Shown here one piece after another: positions 14,501 to 17,775 of a stretch of DNA of 17,775 nt. The notes under the pieces were generated by a model. The model was not told the origin of the DNA. It saw only the letters and a program-made list of their open reading frames with translations, and did not search any database. Position numbers and translations under genes: made by a program. Origin of the DNA: CAG-303 sp034172985 (GTDB taxonomy: Bacteria; Bacillota; Clostridia; Lachnospirales; Lachnospiraceae); the NCBI GenBank assembly GCA_034172985.1, contig JAXFDY010000014.1:1-17775 (forward strand), in the 5' to 3' direction. Position 1 is the first letter of the stretch. Each line of letters begins with the position of its first letter.

Positions 14501-15692
14501 CCTTGAATATTCCATCCGAACCGGCTGCTGTCCTGACATCAAGTACAAACTTAAATAATTTTGTACCATTGGCATTTACCGCTGATGCAAATTCATATCC
14601 TTCTGCACTTGGCTGTAAATCCAAGGTTCCGCCTGTAATCGTCACTGTACCATTATTATGGCGGGTTGTTCCCACTGCTCCGGTACCAATACAACAGCCA
14701 AGGGAATTTTGAGACATATGGACAGCCAAAGCGCCACCTGATACCTGAATATTATTTCCATTCATAACAGCCTTGGCCTGTGCTGTCTGAATGTTGGTTG
14801 TTGCAAGATTTCCGTCGCCTTTAAACTCAATTATCTCAGAGAGACTTGCTCCGGTTCCCACGCCTGCGCCAAAACCTTTTCCTTCTATAATGATACTGGC
14901 TCCCTCGGAAATCTTAATAGAACCACTGCCACACTGCAGGTTTCCCGTGAACACTTCCTGGCCATGCTTATACATCACGCCATTAATGGTCACGTAACCA
15001 ATACTTTTATTACCGGCTGTAAATTTAATATCTCCTACCATTGTTTTTATTTCAGCAGAACCAATTGCCGCACCGGTACTTCCGTTTGCCGTCATGAGAG
15101 TAAGGGAATCATCCGTGTCTCCCGTACCCCTAAATTCCACGTCTACTGCTCTGGTAACTGTATATTTATCAAATCTCTGCTCCTGATTTACATATGGGGA
15201 ATACCGATTATAAGCTTTTACGTCATAAGACATATTCTCTACCTGAATCAATGGCTGTGTTGCCCCTGCACAGGTACTGATAATCCGGTTGGTGCCTTTT
15301 ATATAAATCACAAAATTTCCATAGCTATTACTCTTACTTGCATCTTCTTCCACACCCACCAGTTTAATGGCCGGTATATCAGATGACAAATTAAACTGAG
15401 CATCCTCCAGGACAATATAGGCCGGTTCATCTCCCTGATTACCTGAATAAATCAATGTATATGTATCAGATGCATTCCCTTGTATCTTATAATAAGAACC
15501 CGGTGTAACGCTTGTCTCTCCTGCACTGATATTAATCGCAGAATCTATCAGACTATTCCCTGCCTTTACCTTTGGCAGCACCAGCATAACTGCCATCGTA
15601 GTCAATAACACCATACAAAAAGAAAACACACCAATAAAAAGCTTTTTTCTTTTTTGGTATAAATCTCTAAAAAATGCAAATAATCGATTCAT
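11562..15692 (-). CDS. Large modular surface protein with InlB B-type repeats and a sorting signal
   Basis: 1376 residues. Basic N-terminus and a signal peptide or anchor helix at about 18-40 (ends near VKAGNS). Residues 45-390 are Gly/Asn/Thr-rich with short strand-turn units (GAGVGTG, GTVTITGGTLDL), resembling a beta-helix or carbohydrate-binding fold. From about 500 to 1260 come nine or so small beta modules of two alternating kinds: Listeria-Bacteroides repeats with GW(Y)...A-W (for example 562-636, 830-914, 1012-1088, 1198-1260), and divergent InlB repeats ending in MP-x-V-F (505-561, 710-829, 920-1010, 1095-1195). A polar Ser/Asp/Lys stalk (1260-1340) follows. The end, QLVTGD, hydrophobic stretch and CPKKKDD, is shaped like a sortase sorting signal, but the motif is degenerate. 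The start is ATG 15692, with GGGAGG 7 nt upstream. Ligand unknown; probably an adhesin-like wall protein. No terminator follows before cotJA. Confidence 0.9.
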   Translation of the reverse strand: MNRLFAFFRDLYQKRKKLFIGVFSFCMVLLTTMAVMLVLPKVKAGNSLIDSAINISAGETSVTPGSYYKIQGNASDTYTLIYSGNQGDEPAYIVLEDAQFNLSSDIPAIKLVGVEEDASKSNSYGNFVIYIKGTNRIISTCAGATQPLIQVENMSYDVKAYNRYSPYVNQEQRFDKYTVTRAVDVEFRGTGDTDDSLTLMTANGSTGAAIGSAEIKTMVGDIKFTAGNKSIGYVTINGVMYKHGQEVFTGNLQCGSGSIKISEGASIIIEGKGFGAGVGTGASLSEIIEFKGDGNLATTNIQTAQAKAVMNGNNIQVSGGALAVHMSQNSLGCCIGTGAVGTTRHNNGTVTITGGTLDLQPSAEGYEFASAVNANGTKLFKFVLDVRTAAGSDGIFKDGETFELQDTAGGEKKYIATYTGNDTDSRGWLTFTIPVENAGNYVFQGYAGTYFDYLNGESMCFYLPTQILKEYQFVADGDLDSVSYSYKIEDGSYASLYAGAAINIKETKDVTIKLNNVPHFCTKVSYRTKTGESGVITKDVNDEYLFAFEMPSADYSVDFSYEIGKYNISYDYGTDKSNVSDTNPVNYPCGEGFTLKEPSWEGHQFAGWYSDAEYTQPITEIYAEETNTSITVYAKWTCDVSFVDESGQVYFGKPVDYGTRFLETDYPEDPEDNSQKIFVGWIVNGTLYPKGNYTEFVVTENMTIQGSYQDVGYYVNINGTYTNQDGIFTVTDIKKMASFDMYFQGNPIAFTDTPSTEGMYYTTVDFADRSDVTTGKVTVKPGYKIASIEVKDEFGNHLQLFSSMDDDHAFTFTMPETNVYITVNFQMPDYTITYYDYNSETDSFVSVTPEETAACPNVYEFNANTPEIILNPAPKTDKYMEFAGWYVFGDPNKTLIRTIPTGTYDSNIILVAVWKDAVTYPVEIAEDIKDYVSVVDEDGNVVNKGVPGEKLSIVVKPGKGVRYERVTFSYTDEDGGTYTRPYKPSADTVYPCHYSFQMPEYKVNIDGEFSVIEYTITYLGLMGAENPNPDTYNINSVIELQDPVRKGYVFEGWTIVLPDDEMGYESVREEEITVIENRAGNIILVANWEEDENYSDIHRVTVSRDITNGNITLYAEEAVKEQYVFLEVKPERGYQLSKITYNTPDAQMYSAKRALRAIEELADITFEVPLVEVAEGVYYFVMPDQDVELVAEFTPIEYSIQYIDGQVDGNPKTYTVESVITLKSAEKAGYEFMGWYNDEGVQMTEISDHIGNLNLTAKWKESKPADTENTDTDAPSKDEPSKGDSQGNDLNGSQNKNDSILDNLFSQLQDLIRDKSKVDSSEDLASHDQSDQGKQQSIGEQLVTGDKANISHFILVCILSLIIMILACPKKKDDMS

Positions 15693-15728
15693 ATGCAAAC
15701 CTCCCAATTTCTACTTATCTATACGTGT

Positions 15729-15760
15729 TTGAGAAACTCTTGGCAGTGAGAGTTCCTCAA
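15729..15760 (-). promoter_or_regulatory. Leader hairpin of the surface protein gene
   Basis: On the minus strand TTGAGGAACTCT (15749-15760) pairs with AGAGTTTCTCAA (15729-15740), 12 bp including one G-U, around CACTGCCA. The wobble would be a mismatch on the plus strand, so the structure belongs to the surface protein mRNA, 37 nt before the start codon. No T-run follows, so it is not a terminator. The rest of the leader (15761-15824) shows no known riboswitch. Confidence 0.5.
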
Positions 15761-15830
15761 GTGTCTATCTTCTTATCTATTTAATTATCACGTTATAAAT
15801 CACTTTGAAGATATTCATAATAGTGTAATT

Positions 15831-15859
15831 ATTATACTTCACTTTTTCGATTTTCGCAA
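15831..15859 (-). promoter_or_regulatory. Promoter of the surface protein gene
   Basis: TTGCGA (15854-15859), 17-nt spacer and a perfect TATAAT (15831-15836) on the minus strand. Initiation near 15824 gives a leader of about 130 nt. It lies 35 nt past the amt terminator, so the gene is independent of amt. Confidence 0.65.
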
Positions 15860-15894
15860 GACGTTTTCCATGTATTGGTAATGTTTGCAACAGC

Positions 15895-15931
15895 CAAAAA
15901 AACTGCCTATATGATTTCTCATATAGACAGT
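15895..15931 (-). terminator. Rho-independent terminator of amt
   Basis: A 13-bp stem (15919-15931 with 15902-15914) with a GAAA tetraloop and one G-U pair on the minus strand, followed by seven T residues. It begins 15 nt after the amt stop. Confidence 0.92.
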
Positions 15932-15946
15932 CTCTTTCACTATGTA

Positions 15947-17719
15947 TTATTCATCTTCACCCTGTAAAGCATCGTATCCGGTTTCACCGGTTCTGACTTT
16001 AATAACATCTTCTACATTGTATAAGAAGATCTTTCCATCACCGATATTTCCTGTGTAAAGAACCTTACGGGCAGTTTCGATAACTTTCTCCACAGGAACC
16101 TTACTGATAATTACTTCTACCTTAACCTTTGGAAGAAGCTTAACTTCTACTTCAACACCTCTGTAAATCTTTGGTCCACCCTTCTGAACACCATATCCAA
16201 GAACCTGGGTAACCGTAAGACCTGTAACTCCAAGCTCACTCAAAGCATCTTTAAGAGGCTCAAATCTATTCTGGTTGCAGACAATTGTAACTTTGGTAAG
16301 TTTTGCACCCAATACACTGGAACTCTTTGTTTCTGTCATAGGAGCTGTAGCTACTGCTGCAGGAGCTACTGTCTGAACCGGTACAAATCCATTTGCAGAT
16401 ACAGGCATAAAGTCCGCATATGCCGAAGGAAGATTGTGTTCTGTTGCATCCAGACCCTGAACTTCTTCATCTTCTGAAACTCTAAGACCAATTGTTTTCT
16501 TGATTCCAAGGAATACAATCGTAATCATAACTGCTGTCCATGCTACAACTGACAATACACCAAGTAACTGAATGCCTAACTGTCCAAATCCGCCACCATA
16601 GAATAATCCATCGATAGAATTACCCGGAGCTTTTGAAGTAGCAAATAAACCAACTGCGATTGTACCCCAGATACCATTGCATCCGTGTACTGCTACTGCA
16701 CCAACAGGGTCATCAATATGGAGCTTGTGATCGAGAAGCCATACACCAAACACTACAAGCAACCCTGCTACTGCACCTATAATTGTTGCACCTAATGCAT
16801 CTGTCACATCACAAGGAGCTGTGATAGCCACAAGACCTGCAAGTGAAGCATTTAGACACATTGAAACATCCGGTTTGCCATATTTAATCCATGTAAATAT
16901 CATACATACTACTGTGGCAACTGCAGGAGCAACTGTCGTTGTAAGGAAGATAGATCCTAACTGAGAGCCTGATGTAGCTGCAGCGCCGTTAAATCCGTAC
17001 CATCCAAACCAAAGGATAAACACACCAAGTGCACCAAGTGTTAATGAATGACCAGGAATGGCATTTACTTTAATTCTGCCATCTTTCGTCTTTGTAAACT
17101 TACCGATACGAGGTCCTAAAATTGCTGCACCAATCAAGGCTGAGATACCACCTACCATATGAATTGCACAAGAACCTGCAAAGTCGTGGAATCCCATGTC
17201 AGCTAACCAGCCGCCACCCCAAATCCAATGTGCTTCAATCGGATAAATAACTGCTGAAATCACTGCTGAATAAACACAATATGAAATAAACTTTGTTCTT
17301 TCAGCCATAGCACCTGATACGATTGTGGCTGTTGTTGCACAGAACACCAGATTAAATACAAAACCTGAAAAATCAAAATTTGCATAATCTCCAAAAATGC
17401 CAAAACCAGGTTTTCCAAAAAGTCCGGCTACATCATCACCTAATAACAGGCTATAACCAATCAGAACGAAAACAACAGTTCCGATACAAAAATCCATAAG
17501 ATTTTTCATAATAATGTTTCCGGCATTCTTTGCTCTGGTGAAACCTGTTTCTACCATTGCAAAACCACACTGCATAAAGAATACAAGTGCTGCGCCGATA
17601 AGGAACCAGATACCGAACATATCTGAAATCTGAGCGACACCTAATCCACTTAAACCATCTGTGAGAGCTTCTGCTTGTTCAGCTCCCAATCCTGAAAAAA
17701 TTTCCGTTATATTTTCCAT
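15947..17719 (-). CDS. amt: Ammonium transporter fused to a C-terminal PII signalling domain
   Basis: 590 residues. The Amt/Mep channel spans about 30-415, with the twin histidines of the pore at His187 (SCAIHMVGG) and His345 (VAVHGCNGIWG), and Asp179 in DFAGS at the substrate entry. A flexible Ala/Pro/Thr linker (about 440-472) leads to a GlnB/GlnK-type PII domain (475-590) with YRG at 519-521, LPKVKVEV (529-536), TGNIGDGKIF (556-565) and VRTGE (575-579). Uptake of ammonium and its blocking by PII are thus in one chain instead of two proteins. The T-loop Tyr that is uridylylated in E. coli GlnB (RGAEY) is Val524 here. The start is ATG 17719, with GGAGG 8 nt upstream; the TTG at 17734 overlaps that site. 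It is monocistronic on its 3' side; its promoter is outside the window or within the last 56 nt, where I see no clear boxes. Confidence 0.95.
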   Translation of the reverse strand: MENITEIFSGLGAEQAEALTDGLSGLGVAQISDMFGIWFLIGAALVFFMQCGFAMVETGFTRAKNAGNIIMKNLMDFCIGTVVFVLIGYSLLLGDDVAGLFGKPGFGIFGDYANFDFSGFVFNLVFCATTATIVSGAMAERTKFISYCVYSAVISAVIYPIEAHWIWGGGWLADMGFHDFAGSCAIHMVGGISALIGAAILGPRIGKFTKTKDGRIKVNAIPGHSLTLGALGVFILWFGWYGFNGAAATSGSQLGSIFLTTTVAPAVATVVCMIFTWIKYGKPDVSMCLNASLAGLVAITAPCDVTDALGATIIGAVAGLLVVFGVWLLDHKLHIDDPVGAVAVHGCNGIWGTIAVGLFATSKAPGNSIDGLFYGGGFGQLGIQLLGVLSVVAWTAVMITIVFLGIKKTIGLRVSEDEEVQGLDATEHNLPSAYADFMPVSANGFVPVQTVAPAAVATAPMTETKSSSVLGAKLTKVTIVCNQNRFEPLKDALSELGVTGLTVTQVLGYGVQKGGPKIYRGVEVEVKLLPKVKVEVIISKVPVEKVIETARKVLYTGNIGDGKIFLYNVEDVIKVRTGETGYDALQGEDE

Positions 17720-17775
17720 GATATTTTCCTCCAATTCTAAATTAATCTTTCCCTCATAGGAGAATCATTTATCTT

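Noticed and set aside
15693..15830. Cyclic di-GMP riboswitch in the surface protein leader
   Set aside because: The leader length and gene type fit, but I see none of the conserved GEMM core sequences, only one simple hairpin.
17717..17734. TTG start five codons upstream for amt; the same pattern occurs at 15707 and 9728
   Set aside because: In each case the TTG forms part of the ribosome site (TTGGAGG or TTGGGAGG) that serves the ATG just downstream.

Overview
The window looks like a chromosomal segment of a low-GC, spore-forming Clostridium-class Firmicute, most likely a gut Lachnospiraceae. The evidence is the type III glutamine synthetase, a full cotJA-cotJB-cotJC spore coat operon, a class B sortase, a wall-anchored protein with Listeria-Bacteroides (InlB B-type) repeats, and strong AGGAGG-type ribosome sites with TATAAT promoters. 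All ten clear genes but one lie on the minus strand. There are no tRNAs, rRNAs, insertion sequences or CRISPR arrays.

Layout from left to right. (1) 1-2640: glnN on the minus strand, with its terminator at 216-252. Two related copies (about 200 nt each) of an unassigned structured element flank it at 19-204 and 2439-2636, both in the plus orientation. (2) 2640-2860: a non-coding stretch with a strong minus-strand promoter (2757-2785) and, about 50-75 nt downstream, a rho-independent terminator (2678-2704), which together could produce a small RNA of about 80 nt. (3) 2864-4907: a class II fructose-bisphosphate aldolase gene and, 7 nt behind it, a class B sortase with a repetitive Pro/Glu/Thr tail. 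(4) 4887-9660: a MoxR AAA+ ATPase gene followed by a 1240-residue protein that fuses a DUF58 domain to a TgpA-like membrane transglutaminase. (5) 9704-10329: the only plus-strand gene, a two-helix membrane protein of unknown function. (6) 10331-11552: cotJA-cotJB-cotJC behind a mother-cell type sporulation promoter. (7) 11562-15859: a 1376-residue modular surface protein with a degenerate cell-wall sorting signal and a long leader carrying a 12-bp hairpin. (8) 15895-17719: an ammonium transporter with a PII domain fused to its C-terminus, followed by a strong terminator.

Functionally, the two ends of the window deal with ammonium: uptake by Amt-PII and assimilation by GlnN. The middle is about the cell envelope and spore: sortase, wall-anchored protein, MoxR/DUF58/transglutaminase module and spore coat. 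The aldolase is a housekeeping gene sharing a transcript with the sortase.

The least explained part is the pair of structured elements around glnN. They differ in primary sequence, but three hairpins and terminal pairings recur in the same order with compensatory base changes. They share a CUUG tetraloop and two conserved unpaired blocks. This argues for a conserved structured RNA, or an RNA-like mobile repeat, that I cannot assign to a known family from the sequence alone.
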